64,000 bases of DNA from Siderastrea radians (lineage: Eukaryota > Cnidaria > Anthozoa > Scleractinia > Rhizangiidae), in NCBI GenBank assembly GCA_964017195.1, contig OZ024888.1:18578201-18642200 (forward strand), in the 5' to 3' direction. Position numbers and translations under genes: made by a program. Below the pieces are notes generated by a model. That model did not search any database. It had not been told where the DNA came from and saw only the letters and a program-made list of their open reading frames with translations. This document shows positions 1 to 10,547 of this stretch, one piece after another (within the stretch, counting starts at the first letter, position 1; each line of letters begins with the position of its first letter).

Positions 1-1294
1 TTTAAAATTCAGTATGTGCCGGCGGAGTCGGCTTGTGTGCTGTTGAATTTTCCACTTGATTCTCGTTTGTTTTTTCATTCGTTTTGTATTTTGAAGATTG
101 AAGATTCAAGTGAAATTCAGGCATTTTATGCACCATTTGTACTGTCAATCATTGGGCAGCTTTTTGCACCAGTTGTTTATTGATCATCAAAGTTAATTTA
201 AAACAAGTTTTCCGGGGTTGTGGGAGTTAAAAGACCATTTAAAAAAAACGTGAAATTAGAGGGAAATAGTCACCTTGAAGTTTACATTTTGTAAGTGAAA
301 CAACCATACATATACTACTCCTCTAATAGTATATAGTACTATTATACTCTAATAGTATATTTGACGCTTGGTCACTTAGATTGACACATTTGCATGTACT
401 TGTAGATTGTGATCTTGTTATGGGCTTTCCTTGCCCGCTCTGAACACAAATATTCAGGTGCATGCACCCAGCAGTTGATATGTCAGCTGGGTTTGGAGTC
501 TGAATTTCTGTACGTTTTATTAAACTTGACATCACGCTGTGCTTTCAGTTCACTCGGTAATACATTTAGGGGGGGGGGGTAATTAAACGAAAAAAAGAGC
601 CAGGTACAGTCAGTGCTCATAATTTAAAAAAACCTTCAGGTTGTCCCTATGCCAAATGCCTTACAACCAAACCCCTGAATTTGGTTGCCCTTCAAATAGA
701 TCCTACTTCACACAGGTATGGTTTGTGACTTAACAAAAACGTTTCGGACGACTGGGACCGCAATTGTACTGAAAAATGTTTGCCCGGAACACTTTCTAGT
801 CGTCTCGGACGAGCACTGTGGTACAGTTCTTCTACGCAACGACTTCTGCACACTTTTGTGATTTATTGACATTAAGGGAAAGTAGTAATCTAAATCACTT
901 CTGCAGCTCGATATTCTGTATGCAAATTTTTCATAACGGCAATTCGAAAACGTCTTACAAATATCGGCAAAAAAATTGGAAATTTGGGGATTTGTCATCG
1001 ATTGTCTGCGTGGAAACCGGCTTTCAACAAAACGCTGACCCCCTCTGAAATTCACAAAATAAATCAGAAATCGTTGTTGTTTATTATTTACAGGAAGAAA
1101 CCGGTTTGTCTACGGTTTGTGCAAATGGTAAGCAAAACCTCCTGAATGGAAATTTCCGTTCCAGATTAGCAGGTGCCATTTGTACAATTCACTCTAATTC
1201 ATATGGAGCTTGGAACTAGTTTGCCTATTGGCGCAGGACCTGGAACTGCAACACAATTCTCCGTTAGGACATTCCAGTTGGGAATTTTGGAGTA
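1..1294. other. No gene recognised
   Basis: AT-rich sequence with no ORF I can support. It holds a small inverted repeat around 326-345 (7-bp stem, AT-only) and a G-homopolymer at about 570-580. The last part (about 1100-1294) may be decayed Penelope-like coding sequence upstream of the GIY-YIG fragment, but I cannot read a continuous frame there. Confidence 0.5.
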
Positions 1295-1420
1295 CCTCAA
1301 TGCGTTGTGTATCAGTTTAAATGTAACCTGTGTGATGCAAGGTATGTTGGCTACACCCTTGGGCACCTGCACGAACGCGTGGATGGTCATAAAAAAGGCG
1401 TCCTCTATCTGCAAACACTA
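1295..1420 (+). pseudogene. Penelope-like element GIY-YIG endonuclease fragment
   Basis: One plus-strand frame gives a short peptide with the Penelope-like GIY-YIG pattern: CVVYQFKCNLCDARYVGYT, then a basic helix with HLHERVDGHKKG. In Penelope-like retroelements this nuclease domain follows the reverse transcriptase and nicks the target DNA. The two Cys of the CNLC pair and the VVY...YVGYT core are visible. The fragment is about 40 codons long and no flanking reverse transcriptase can be read, so this is a 5'-truncated, dead remnant. A longer ORF in another frame over 1173-1649 is best explained as its shadow. Confidence 0.68.
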
Positions 1421-2272
1421 CAGGTACGAACACAATGGCTTGGTTCCAAATAACTTAATTAGCAGTTTCATGACCTATCAAGACGCGTTCCGTTTATTTC
1501 GGAACTTTTCCAGTTGTGCAAACCAAAATAGCCTTGCCATTTATAGTTCAACCGAAACTCCCGCATTTTTTTATAGGCGGTGTCTAGATACCCGGCCACC
1601 TGGTACGGATGCTTTGAGACCAAATACCCTGCAGTGCAAAATTTTCTAACATTAATTCTGAAGTAATCGATATTTCTTTAAAATTGCCAAGCGATTCAGA
1701 AAAGTATTTGATTTTGTAGTTGACGAGTTTGCCGTGCTTACTATTAAATCGCGATGTTTGCGACATTTGCATGTGGAATGATTTGTGGCTATACCCTCCA
1801 GTCATCAGAAAAGGCGTGGAATTTTAAAATGTGAGCTCTGTGGCAGCTATGTTTTTTGTTTGTTTGTTTGGCGATGAGTCTGCTCTCTAAACCAGTAAAG
1901 TCAATAAAAACAAACGTTACTTGATGTTAATGTCATTGCTATGGGTGCTTATACTTACGTTTATGTTGATTACTAAGGTTACTAATCAAGTACAACAACC
2001 AACAGAAATATGGTGGCCGAACCCCTTCTTCCGACTTCTCGATTTTCTCTTTCACCTTTGTGGACATTTTGTGGCCACGTTGTAGACTACTAAGCTTGTG
2101 CACAGAAGGAGTGCACAGACTATATGGGTCAAGGTGCTGGTATTCCCTTATGAGATGCGTCCATTATTGCAGTACGTCTAACTGTATTTTGTTTCTTTGC
2201 TCCTTCACTTTGCCTATTATTGTATATAGAATATGCAAATTATTTAATGCTATGTTTGGACTTTCTCTCCAG
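1421..2272. other. Decayed or intergenic sequence upstream of the zinc-finger exon
   Basis: No gene recognised. The stretch ends with a pyrimidine-rich tract and AG at 2261-2272 that looks like a splice acceptor for the zinc-finger exon that follows. Any upstream exon of that gene was not identified. Confidence 0.4.
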
Positions 2273-2655
2273 GCTGACGAACGATGGCTGCAAATCACAT
2301 ACACCACTGCAGCAAATCCTATGGAAGTAGTTATCTGGAGGCCGATGGAGAGAAGCCCTTTGAGTGTGATTTTTGTGGCAAATGTTTTAGGGAAGCAGGA
2401 TATCTAGTAAGACATAAGAAAACACACCGTGGAATGACGTTTTTGGAATGTGAGCAGTGTGGCAAACGTTTTAGTGAAGCAGAACATCTAACGAGTCATA
2501 AGGGAAAACACAGTGGAGAGAAGCTGTTTGGATGTGATCAGTGTGGCAAACGTTATAGTGAAGTTAGAGGCGAGCGCGAAAGGCGTAAGCTCTTAGCTTC
2601 TACGGGGGTCTGGGGGTATGGTCCCACCGAAAATTTTTCAAATTGTATCCTCTGA
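2273..2655 (+). pseudogene. C2H2 zinc-finger protein, truncated terminal exon
   Basis: The open frame encodes tandem C2H2 fingers. The first complete one starts FECDFCGKCF and ends RHKKTH; the second starts LECEQCGKRF and ends SHKGKH. The Kruppel-type linker GEKPFEC precedes finger one. A third finger begins (FGCDQCGKRYSEV) and stops at about 2569, where the sequence changes to Arg-rich, unrelated residues before the stop, so its His pair is lost. A good acceptor (ctttctctccag) lies at 2263-2272, suggesting the last exon of a multi-exon gene. Such proteins bind DNA in the nucleus; the target cannot be inferred. A repeat insertion probably cut the array, so I treat it as a broken copy, although a short functional isoform cannot be excluded. 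Confidence 0.6.
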
Positions 2656-3380
2656 AACGCCATTTTTAGCGTTCCAAAGATCAAAGAAGCAGTTCTTTAG
2701 GCAAGGTCTTAGTTCATTCTGAGCTCATGAAAAAGTCAATTATTTTGAATGCTGATAACATCAAAGAACATACATGTAAAGAAGATCCTCGCAGTTATTA
2801 TATGAATCTCATATATTTATAATTTCATCAAAGAACATCTTGTTATCAAGAAACACTTTGTGATTTTTAGTTGAAGAGCTCACGATGGATTATGGCCCTG
2901 GAGACTTCTTAAAGTATTTTATGATACTTGGAAACGATAAATTTCTTTACCATCTATGTGCCATACTAATTAAAAATGGTAATGAAAATAGAATAACTAG
3001 AGATATGTCACGTAAAAGTAACGGATATCACATTGCAAACAACCGGATGTTACGTTCAGCCTCTGGCCTCAAATGAAAAGCCTGGGCTAATAAAAAGATG
3101 GACGCCAGTATCTGTAAATGTCTGACGCCTGTGAGGCCAGGTGGTACTCTGTGAGTGTTTGGGTGGAGTGTGTCGCCGGAACTTTGAAAACCTTACCCTG
3201 TGCCATAGTCAGCGGCGTATACCCCTACGACGTAAAAGTGGGAGAACCTCCCCGGGGCTGTGAAGTTGTTTCTTTTGATCACGAAATTTGTTTGAATTTC
3301 GTTTGCATTTGCATTTGGACACGAATTTGTTTCCATTTGATCGCTTTGAAAACACTGTTTTTTAACTTGAGTTTATGTTG
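2656..3380. other. Non-genic, with a fragment of the tRNA-unit repeat
   Basis: No gene recognised. About 2771-2830 matches the flank of the tandem unit at 6822-7456: the shared word gtaaagaagatcctcgcagt is followed by a similar palindromic atatatg/catatat segment. This is a dispersed fragment of that repeat. Confidence 0.5.
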
Positions 3381-3383
3381 ATA

Positions 3384-3500
3384 AGTGCTAATTTCGGGTA
3401 GTAACGAGCACACAGAAGACTGCAACAACGAACTCACATGTATTCTGTTAAAACTGTCAAACATGGCCGATCTTACAACACTCACTATTGCGCATGCGTT
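3384..3500. repeat. Dispersed repeat shared with 9107-9222 (possible LTR fragment)
   Basis: About 115 bp from gtgctaatttcgggtagtaa onward is closely similar, in the same orientation, to 9107-9222. This copy lies just beyond the 3' end of the gypsy integrase (minus strand), where a 3' LTR is expected, and the other copy lies beyond gag. The pair could be LTR relics, but similarity stops after about 115 bp, so a shared dispersed repeat is equally possible. Confidence 0.45.
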
Positions 3501-3792
3501 GCACCTTATGTTTACTATCTTGCGGGCTCACGATAAGGTGAATATGTCAACATCCTTTCTTAAAGAAAAAGCTCTAAGTCAACAAGATTAGTTCTTGCTC
3601 GAATGTCTCTTCCTTGTAACGAATAATAACTTGTAATCAATCTCAAAACTTTGCAAGTAATAAATTGTTCACTAAACTTCAGTTGAACTCATAGTCTTTG
3701 AGCAAGTAAGGTTCCTTCCTGATCCACTGGGGACTTGTCTGCATGTCTGTTTGAGCAGTGTCAGCCTTGGTGGTATTCTGGGGCTCGGTCCT

Positions 3793-4904
3793 CTACTTAG
3801 CGTACGCTGGCGGAATGCGCACATTCTCCATAACAGGTGGTGGAGTTCTCTGCAGTGACGCATTGTGTGTTGTGGCACACAAACGAACTATGTTTCTCCT
3901 GTAGAGACCTTCCTTCCCATCTACTATGTAGGATCGGTCTCTGTGTTCAGACCGCATGGCTCCTCCTCTCCAATCACACTTCCTTCCTTCTGAGTGATGG
4001 TAGTACACTGGTTGACCAGGATCGAGTGGTTTCAGATCTCGAACACCTTTGTCGTAGGTACGCTTAATGGCAAGGCGGCGCTTGGCTCCTCTCGATGTCA
4101 CTTGCCTGTTACTTCTGATTCTCTTGGTTTTCACGGATGGTAGCATTGCTCGCGTATTTCTACCAAACATTGTTTCAGCAGGGCTGATTGCAGTGTCTTT
4201 TCGAGGTGAGTTCCTCAATTCAAGCAGTGCTTCATATTGATCAGCACCATCCATAAGTGCTTTCAGCATCACCATTTTCGCAATATTTCTGCGGCTTCCA
4301 CTTTCCAGTTTTACTTGTGATGTCCAGGCGATAATGTTGCATGACTAACTCCCCAATCTTTTGTGAAATTCTTGAACTCTCGTGAGAGGAGTTGTGAACC
4401 AGAGTCAGTCATTATCTGCATTGGTATTCCGTACCTCGCAAACTGCCCTCTGAGTTTGGTAATGACTTGTTTAGTGGTTGTGGTGGACAGGTGATCAACT
4501 TCTATAAAATGTGAGTAATAGTGAACAGTGACTAAATAACTTGTGCCCTTGATCTCAAGCACATCGACAACGATCTTGCCCAACGCTGTTTCTCCTTCTT
4601 CATGCTGTTTCAGTGTCTCTTTCTGATTCCTAGGTTTGTGTAGCTGACAGGCTTTACAGTTTACGGCCACTTGTCGTATCTTCGCTGCCATTGCGGGCCA
4701 AATACAGTATCCTGAGCACGGCTCATCATGCTTTCGTAACCAAGGTGTGCAGAGTGTAATCTTCTCTTCGTGATGTCTCTCAGGGACTTTGGCAACAACA
4801 ACCTTTCTTCCATGTGTACTGATAAGCGTTCTACACCAAATACTACTGCCAATGTCTCCTCGTCGATTAATGCCCAGTTGCTTTCTGCGCTTCTCAGTGC
4901 TCAC
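3793..4904 (-). pseudogene. Gypsy integrase, broken into two frames
   Basis: The N-terminal part (4311-4904) shows the zinc-binding end (CKACQLHK) and the rve core with the first Asp in DVLEIKG and the second in IMTDSGSQ. A stop codon and then a frame change near 4275-4311 separate it from the C-terminal part (3793-4275), which has LRNSPRKDTAISPAETMFGR followed by a basic region and a C-terminal domain. The expected catalytic Glu lies in the disrupted junction, in a readable VEAAEI. Integrase inserts element cDNA into chromosomes; this copy cannot, because it is split. Confidence 0.8.
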
Positions 4905-5760
4905 AATGCATGTTCGATAGGCTTCCCAACTTGTAGGAGGGCGGCACCCAATCTGTCTTTGCTGCTGTCTACTTGCAGGACTAATTCCTTGTCTGGGTTA
5001 AAGTAAGCGGGCAGGGGAGTCTCTGTAGTCTTCTGTTTCACTTTCTGAAATTCTTCTTCGCATTCTACTGACCAATTTTAGTTAACATCTTTTCTTGTCA
5101 GCGCTCGTATGGGTTGTAAATCACTAGCAAGGTTGGGGAGAGACTTTGATAAGTGTTGGATCATTTCACACAATCTCTTCACCCCATATACATCAGTGGG
5201 AGCTGGCTTGCTTAGTATAGCTTCTACTTCTACTTTTGATCCGCGTCTGCTTTAGGACGGACTTCTCAGCGTTCAACCGTGTGTTTCTTTCTGTGCACCT
5301 CTTCTGCAAGTTACGGAGGTTCTGCTCATGATCAGAGTCAGCTTCTTCTCTTGTCGCCACTCCCCATCACTAGTAAGTCATCTGCAACACAGATTACACC
5401 GTTCAGGCCCCTGAGCGCTTCATTCTGCTTCCTTTGGAAAATCTCACTACTAACGTTTAGTCCAAAGGGAAGTCGGGCCCATCGGTAGCGTCCTAAAGGG
5501 GCGATCATGGTAGTGAGTAGACTGGATTCTTTGTCGAGTTGCACGTGCCAGTAGGCTTGCTTAACATCGTGTTTGCTGAACACTTTTGCATTGCTCAGGT
5601 TTGGCATCACAAAGAGTGTAATGCTCCCGCTAAAGAGCTTCGTTCAGGGGTGGTGGGTCAATACAGATCCTCAGAGATCCATCTGGTTTCTTAACGACAG
5701 CCATTTCAATCCCATTTCTTGCACAGTTTGCGGGACTAAAAGATAACTGAAATCATGTGG
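4905..5760 (-). pseudogene. Gypsy reverse transcriptase / RNase H, frameshifted
   Basis: Minus-strand reading gives reverse-transcriptase blocks: an upstream segment with AVVKKPDGSLRICIDP (about 5650-5740) and, after a frame change, FSKHDVKQAYWHVQLD...RLPFGLNV (about 5450-5610). The catalytic YxDD box is replaced by VADD. Downstream, at roughly 4910-5080, is an RNase H-like stretch with NPDKELVLQVDSS. At least two frame changes and stop codons were seen. Family and order support Ty3/gypsy pol; activity is excluded by the lesions. Confidence 0.75.
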
Positions 5761-6890
5761 AACAATAATGAAGTCAGCCACAATCACTTGTGCATTCTTT
5801 TAGATTTCCAGAGTAGCTTCACCCAGTGGGGTTAGCTTTGATTTATTTCACATAATCAGCTTCTTCGAGGTGGGTCTCGCTTGTGCCTTCTTCAAAAACC
5901 GGCTTCTGGCAACGTTTTTTTCATCAGCACCAGAGTGTGATTGAAATCTAACATCACAGCCATTAACTTGTGTCAAAGCAGTTACCAGTTACTCTTTTGC
6001 TGTTATTAGTAACTACAGGAGCCCGCCAACGTGCATCAGAATCGGTAGAGTCACTGCGTTGAGTGAATTTACTTTCTTGCATTTCACATCAAAATGATTT
6101 TGGCCTTTGCAGTAGTTCCATGTTTTCCCCTGGGCAGGACATTTTGACTTCACTGCTTACATCACTGCTTCAAGTGACTTGCCAGAGAAGTTGCATTCTC
6201 TTAGGATACGGGGGGGGGGGGGTGGGGTATATTTCTGCTGAGGCTTCACAGCACTCTTCTCCTTCAACTTGTTTTGTTCAGCTACTTTATCAAACTTATG
6301 GGCCTCACTACTTGCACCCATTTACTTATTGCTTCGTGGAGTGATTTCAAAAGAGCGACAGATCTCTGTAGCTTTCTTTAAGTTCAGGCCAGTCTCACGA
6401 AGTAATAATTCTTCTAACTTACTGGAGACACTGAAGACAATTTTGTCTCCTACCATTCGATCCTTCTTTTTGAAGTTGCAGGAGGCAGCATGAGAATAAA
6501 GCTCGGTTACGAACACATCAAAAGGCTCACAGAAAGTGATGTTCCAGACAATAAAATGTTGGAGAACTTCGTTTTCTGGCGGTTTGCAGTGCCCTTCCGG
6601 CTTTTCAAGGACTTTCTCGGGATCTTGTTTGTCTTCTTCTCGATCAAACTGGACACGATCGTAAACCTCAAGGGCTTGCCGGCCAGCACAATGTAAAATA
6701 ATCGCTGTGTGTCTCTGTTTTGGCTTGTTAGTAGTTCTACTAGCTTCCAGGTATACTTCCAGTTGGCGTTTCCATTTCCTGAAACCATCTGCTGGATTAC
6801 CGTCGGTCAGATCGAGTTTTGAATGTAAAGAAGATCCTCGCAGTTATTAACGCAACTTATGCAGTTGCGAAAAGAAAGCCTGAAAAAATC

Positions 6891-6962
6891 AGGCTTGCCG
6901 GGATTCGAACCCTGACCTCTGCGATACCGGTGCAGCGCTCTAACCAATTGAGCTAACAAGCC
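6891..6962 (-). tRNA. tRNA-like gene, anticodon position reads GGT (Thr), SINE-embedded
   Basis: The minus strand folds as a cloverleaf: acceptor GGCTTGT with GCAAGCC, D-arm GCTC/GAGC, anticodon stem CTGC/GCAG, and a T-arm around GGTTCGAATCC, a perfect Pol III B box. A T6 tract (a Pol III terminator) follows 4 nt after the 3' end, within a short hairpin. Position 33 is C instead of T, one stem pair is mismatched and the T-stem is one base short, so this is probably a SINE head or pseudo-tRNA rather than a working Thr tRNA. Confidence 0.55.
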
Positions 6963-7137
6963 AACTGGGAGCTGGTCATTAAATTGGTTCGTAATATACC
7001 CGGGAAAGATGAAGATGAAATTATGAATATATGAATTTCATATATTTGAACTGCGGAATGAAGAAATGAATGTAAAGAAGATCCTCGCAGTTATTAACGC
7101 AACTTATGCAGTTGCGAAAAGAAAGCCTGAAAAAATC

Positions 7138-7209
7138 AGGCTTGCCGGGATTCGAAGCCTGACCTCTGCGATACCGGTGCAGCGCTCTAACCAATTGAGC
7201 TAACAAGCC
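7138..7209 (-). tRNA. Second tRNA-like copy in the tandem unit, B box mutated
   Basis: Almost the same 72-nt sequence as the copy 247 bp away, with the same D-arm and anticodon arm. One substitution changes the B box from GGTTCGAATCC to GCTTCGAATCC and breaks the closing pair of the T-stem. It is probably a pseudo-tRNA. Confidence 0.5.
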
Positions 7210-7539
7210 AACTGGGAGCTGGTCATTAAATTGGTTCGTAATATACCCGGGAAAGATGAAGATGAAATTATGAATATATGAATTTCATATATTTGAACTG
7301 CGGAATGAAGAAATGAATGTAAAGAAGATCCTCGCAGTTATTAAGATGAAGATGAAATTATGAATATATGAATTTCATATATTTGAACTGCGGAATGAAG
7401 AAATGAATGTAAAGAAGATCCTCGCAGTTATTAACGCAACTTATGCAGTTGCGAAAAGATCGAGTTTTGGCGGTAAAAGAAAATTTGCCATCTCCATGTG
7501 GAAAATTGTTGTCTTGTGCTCACACTTATTCCAGAACAA

Positions 7540-7990
7540 CTTTAATGCTTTTCGCGGAGCTCCTTTAGGGCCTTCGGCCGAAGGCCGCTGAGCGCAGCAC
7601 CATCAGTAAGCAAATTTAGTGACCTATCAATCCGAGAAATTTTGGCTCTGACGTCAGCGTACGTACGCCGGTACGTCCGTCCGTACAGACTCTGGGGAAG
7701 GGGGGGGGGAGTCCCAAGGCACCCAACCAAGTATGCCATCTTTTGAAAAAGAGTTTTCTTTAAAAGCTTAAGCTTATTTGGTAAAACTATTGTTCGGCAG
7801 ATTTAAACTTGAGAAAAGAGTATATCATATCTGTACTGTAAACGTGGAAGGCGAAAAGTTAAAGCTACGAACTGAAATTTTTCTCCGAGGACTTTCTCTT
7901 TCTTAAGATCTCTTGCGAACTCGGTCGGCATCAGGACATCGCTTGAGTTCGCAGCTTTTGAGAGCGGTCCTGACACCAAACCTAGCAGCG
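7540..7990 (-). repeat. Dispersed repeat family A, copy 1
   Basis: Shares long blocks with 27690-28000, 28275-28905 and 42135-42465. These include a GC-rich end with ggccttcggccgaaggcc, a segment with ctctgacgtcagcgtacgta, and a segment with ggaaggcgaaaagttaaagc. This copy is inverted relative to the other three. It has no coding potential. The GC-rich palindromic end and CGTACG-rich core suggest a MITE-like non-autonomous element, but its termini were not resolved. Confidence 0.6.
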
Positions 7991-8144
7991 CTATTTCCCT
8001 TTCTTTTTCTTTCCAGAACCATGGTTTCTGCAGCGGTCAAAACGCACTTTCCCAAGAAGAATACTCGTGCTTATGTCGATTAGGTCGCTCTTGTCGCATA
8101 AAAAGTGATTAGTACAAAAATTAACCAGCGTCAGGATGGATCAA

Positions 8145-8205
8145 AGGGTGTGCAAATCGTTGCGAGGCAGGGAACCCTGGTTCGATTCCCGGCGGAGGTG
8201 GAAAT
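8145..8205 (+). ncRNA. Isolated tRNA-like T-arm (SINE fragment)
   Basis: Contains ccctggttcgattcccggcg, a perfect Pol III B box (GGTTCGATTCC) within a possible T-stem. No clear acceptor or D-arm was found, so this is at most a tRNA-derived fragment. Confidence 0.3.
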
Positions 8206-8533
8206 GTTTTTCCTCTATCGTTTCTTTTTTAGTTATGTCTTTCACGACCAATAAGAAAGTTAAATTTAACAGCAATTATAAAGTAACACTTAAAAAATAG
8301 CCTTCATTCTCTGAAATAAAAAAAATACCGTTTTAAATTCTTTGTTCAAAAGTACCAGCAGAACACATGGTCCCATTCGGGGCCCTATTTTCTTTTTCTT
8401 CTGCGTTCTTCTTTTTTTGCGGTCACTTGCACGAGACCTCTTGTTTTCGCTTGGCCAAACAAATACTGGTCACGTCTTTCGCTGCACAGGCTGGGGCTCA
8501 TATCTTGAGCAATTGACTGTAATATATTTTGCA

Positions 8534-9111
8534 CCATTCGGTAAGGGAGAACAACGTTGGGATTTGCACCCTCCAGAAGGGATAACAACGGTGGGATTTG
8601 CACCCTTCGGTAAGGGAGAACAACGGTGGGATTTGCACCCTTCGGTAAGGGAGAACAACGGTGGGATTTGCACCCTTTGGTAAGGGATAAGAACGGTGGG
8701 ATTTGCACCCTTTGGTAAGGGAGAACAACGGTGGGATTTGCACCCTTTGGTAAGGGAGAACAACGATGGGATTTGCACCCTTTGGTAAGGGAGAACAACG
8801 ATGGGATTTGCACCCTTTGGTAAGGGAGAACAACGGTGGGATTTGCACCCTTTGGTAAGGGAGAACAACGGTGGGATTTGCACCCTTTGGTAAGGGAGAA
8901 CAACGATGGGATTTGCACCCTTTGGTAAAGGAGAGCAACGGTGGGATTTGCACCCTTTGGTAAGGGAGAACAACGGTGGTATTTGCACCCTTTGGTAAGG
9001 GAGAGCAACGATGGGATTTGCACCCTTTAGTAAGGGAGAACAACGATGAGATTTGCACCCTTTGGTAAGGGAGAACAACGGTGGCATATGCACCCTTCGG
9101 TAAGGGAGTGC
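8534..9111. repeat. 35-bp minisatellite, about 16 copies
   Basis: The unit reads ttyggtaagggagaacaacg followed by gtgggatttgcaccc, repeated about 16 times with few substitutions. Because 35 is not a multiple of 3, each minus-strand frame cycles through all three phases of the unit. None contains a stop, so three overlapping minus-strand ORFs of more than 200 codons exist over the array. These are a property of the repeat and not evidence of a gene. Confidence 0.9.
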
Positions 9112-9222
9112 TACTTTTGGGTAGTAACGAGCACACCGAAAACTAAAACAACGAATTCACATGTATTTTACTGTCAAACATGGCTGATCGTACAACACTC
9201 GCTACTACGCATTCGTTGCATG
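9107..9222. repeat. Dispersed repeat shared with 3384-3500
   Basis: Same orientation and about 115 bp of clear similarity to the copy beyond the gypsy 3' end. It directly follows the last minisatellite unit. It could be a 5' LTR relic of the gypsy element, in which case the minisatellite and repeat family A lie within the element's 5' region. Confidence 0.45.
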
Positions 9223-10380
9223 GGTAATCAGGTACATTAGTGACGCGGAAATGCGAAAGCGTTTGTAATTTCGGGTTTGAAAGTGTTCATTTGGGACTTT
9301 TGTAGGGTTCTAAATCTTCCGGTGGACTTGACTTTGATAAAAGTCCAATGCTAGGACTTTTTAAGGAGTATATTAAAAAACCTGTGTGTATCCCACAACT
9401 CAATTTTATGTCTGGGCAATTTGCACAATATATAACGTGGACATGACAAAATCTACTGTCATGCTTGAAGCGTGGCTATTTTGCGCTTGCTTATCGTGCA
9501 GACCTCCCCGACACAGTAGATTTTGTCCGCGGCACTATTGTGAGAATTGTCCAAAGAGAAGACTGAGAACAGCAGAGGTCGGCGGCCAAACACCGACATT
9601 TAATTTCTTGTGCAATAAGCTCAAAATATTGCCGTTTTATGCTGCCCAACTTGACAAACTTTGGGAAAGATGCAAGTGTTCCGGACTATAGTTGTTTTAT
9701 TCTTATTTGAGGAAACTGTGAGTAAATACGGCGCATTTCAAGAAGTATAGCTCATTAAATGAACAGAGGTATGCTTTTATGCGGGTGAAATGACAGATTA
9801 CCGCGCAATCTTGCATTTACCAAATAGAAAATGGTTTTCCATGTTTTTTTTAAAGAAAATAATGCAAGCTTGAGGTCTAGTGCACTATTTTTTTAGAAAA
9901 CATAGGAAAACTATCTTAACGTCTATATAGTTGTTAAGCTGCCGAATGCAGACGGGGGGAAATACTGACGCGTACGGCTGATCGCGTACGCGTACGGATC
10001 AGATAAATGCAAATTAAGAGCGACAATCCACAAATATAGAAATATCGACCTAGCAGTGGCACAAGTGAAAAAATCGATTTCGCTCATATTTTGCTTACAG
10101 ATAGGCCCTAGTGAGAAACTGAACGGGCTGTAGTTAGAGTTTCCAAATACGGCTTTCTTTCGAGAAAAATACGAGAAAAGCCGTTTTGCCCCAGCTGAGC
10201 TCAAAATCCACTTCCTTTGTGAAATTTCTACTCGGGATATTTACAGCATAAAATTAATAACATATGTTAATAACTAAAAACAATATTATAATTATAACAA
10301 GAACCTTCGCAGAATCCTTTTCACCAGAAAATTTGGATCTAATAATTGTTTGATTGCTTGATTGAATTTTGTTTTGTATA
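9223..10380. other. No gene recognised
   Basis: AT-rich, with only short ORFs lacking recognisable domains. A CG-rich patch (gcgtacggctgatcgcgtac) lies at about 9969-9988. Confidence 0.5.
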
Positions 10381-10543
10381 TGTAATCACATGGGGCCGAG
10401 TAGAATTAAGGATAAATTTTCACGCGTATTTTCAAAGTTTTTACAAAATTGCCCGAGTCGCCCAGCGACGAGGGCAATTTGTGAAAGCTTTGAAAATACA
10501 AGTGAAATTTATCCTTAATTCTACGAGGACTCATTGCGATTAC
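10381..10543. repeat. Large imperfect hairpin (about 160 bp)
   Basis: The left arm runs from 10381 through gtagaattaaggataaattt to about 10460. The right arm mirrors it to about 10543 (aaatttatccttaattctac and beyond). The tip is GC-rich, around gcccgagtcgcccagcgacg. Such terminal hairpins occur elsewhere in this window (51789-51900, 54316-54427, 57512-57651), always next to inverted-repeat elements. Confidence 0.7.
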
Positions 10544-10547
10544 TTGT

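Larger units (their letters stand above)
6822..7456 (-). repeat. tRNA-containing tandem repeat (247-bp unit) inserted in gag
   Basis: Two full units of 247 bp plus shortened copies, each with the tRNA-like gene, a conserved flank (gtaaagaagatcctcgcagt) and an AT-rich palindromic segment. The block is flanked by a 13-bp direct repeat AGATCGAGTTTTG at 6809-6821 and 7457-7469, which is a target duplication. It is therefore a retroposed SINE-like unit that arrived as, or became, a tandem array. A fragment of the same family occurs at 2771-2830. Confidence 0.8.
6100..7497 (-). pseudogene. Gypsy gag, interrupted by a tRNA-repeat insertion and a frameshift
   Basis: A start ATG at 7497 opens MEMANFLLPPKLDLTDGNPA. 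The frame runs into the inserted repeat at 7456 and resumes at 6821 with a Trp/Lys-rich helix typical of retrotransposon gag (KWKRQLEVYLEA). A frame change near 6510 separates it from the following segment, which reads FKKKDRMVGDKIVFSVSSKL. No zinc knuckle was recognised. Gag would form the cytoplasmic particle that packages element RNA. The call rests on position upstream of pol and overall character, not on a diagnostic motif. Confidence 0.6.
3500..7510 (-). mobile_element. Ty3/gypsy LTR retrotransposon remnant
   Basis: Minus-strand order is gag (from 7497 downward), a poorly readable protease region, reverse transcriptase, RNase H-like segment and integrase (ending at 3793). This is the Ty3/gypsy order, with integrase after reverse transcriptase. 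Several stops and frame changes interrupt pol, and a tRNA-bearing repeat with a 13-bp target duplication sits within gag at 6822-7456, so the element is dead. No full LTR pair could be defined. At about 7540 the sequence passes directly into another dispersed repeat. This is an ordinary genomic retroelement, not an active provirus. Confidence 0.8.

Noticed and set aside
1173..1649. 158-codon plus-strand ORF
   Set aside because: It overlaps the GIY-YIG fragment in another frame and shows no domain of its own; the GIY-YIG reading is far more specific.
3118..3381. 87-codon ORF beside the gypsy 3' end
   Set aside because: Low-complexity hydrophobic translation with no motif.
8534..9111. Possible CRISPR-like regular repeat
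   Set aside because: The units are contiguous 35-mers without unique spacers, and the window is eukaryotic.
8385..9136. Three overlapping minus-strand ORFs of more than 200 codons
   Set aside because: All are translations of the 35-bp minisatellite in its three frames. They have no start context, splice sites or unique sequence.
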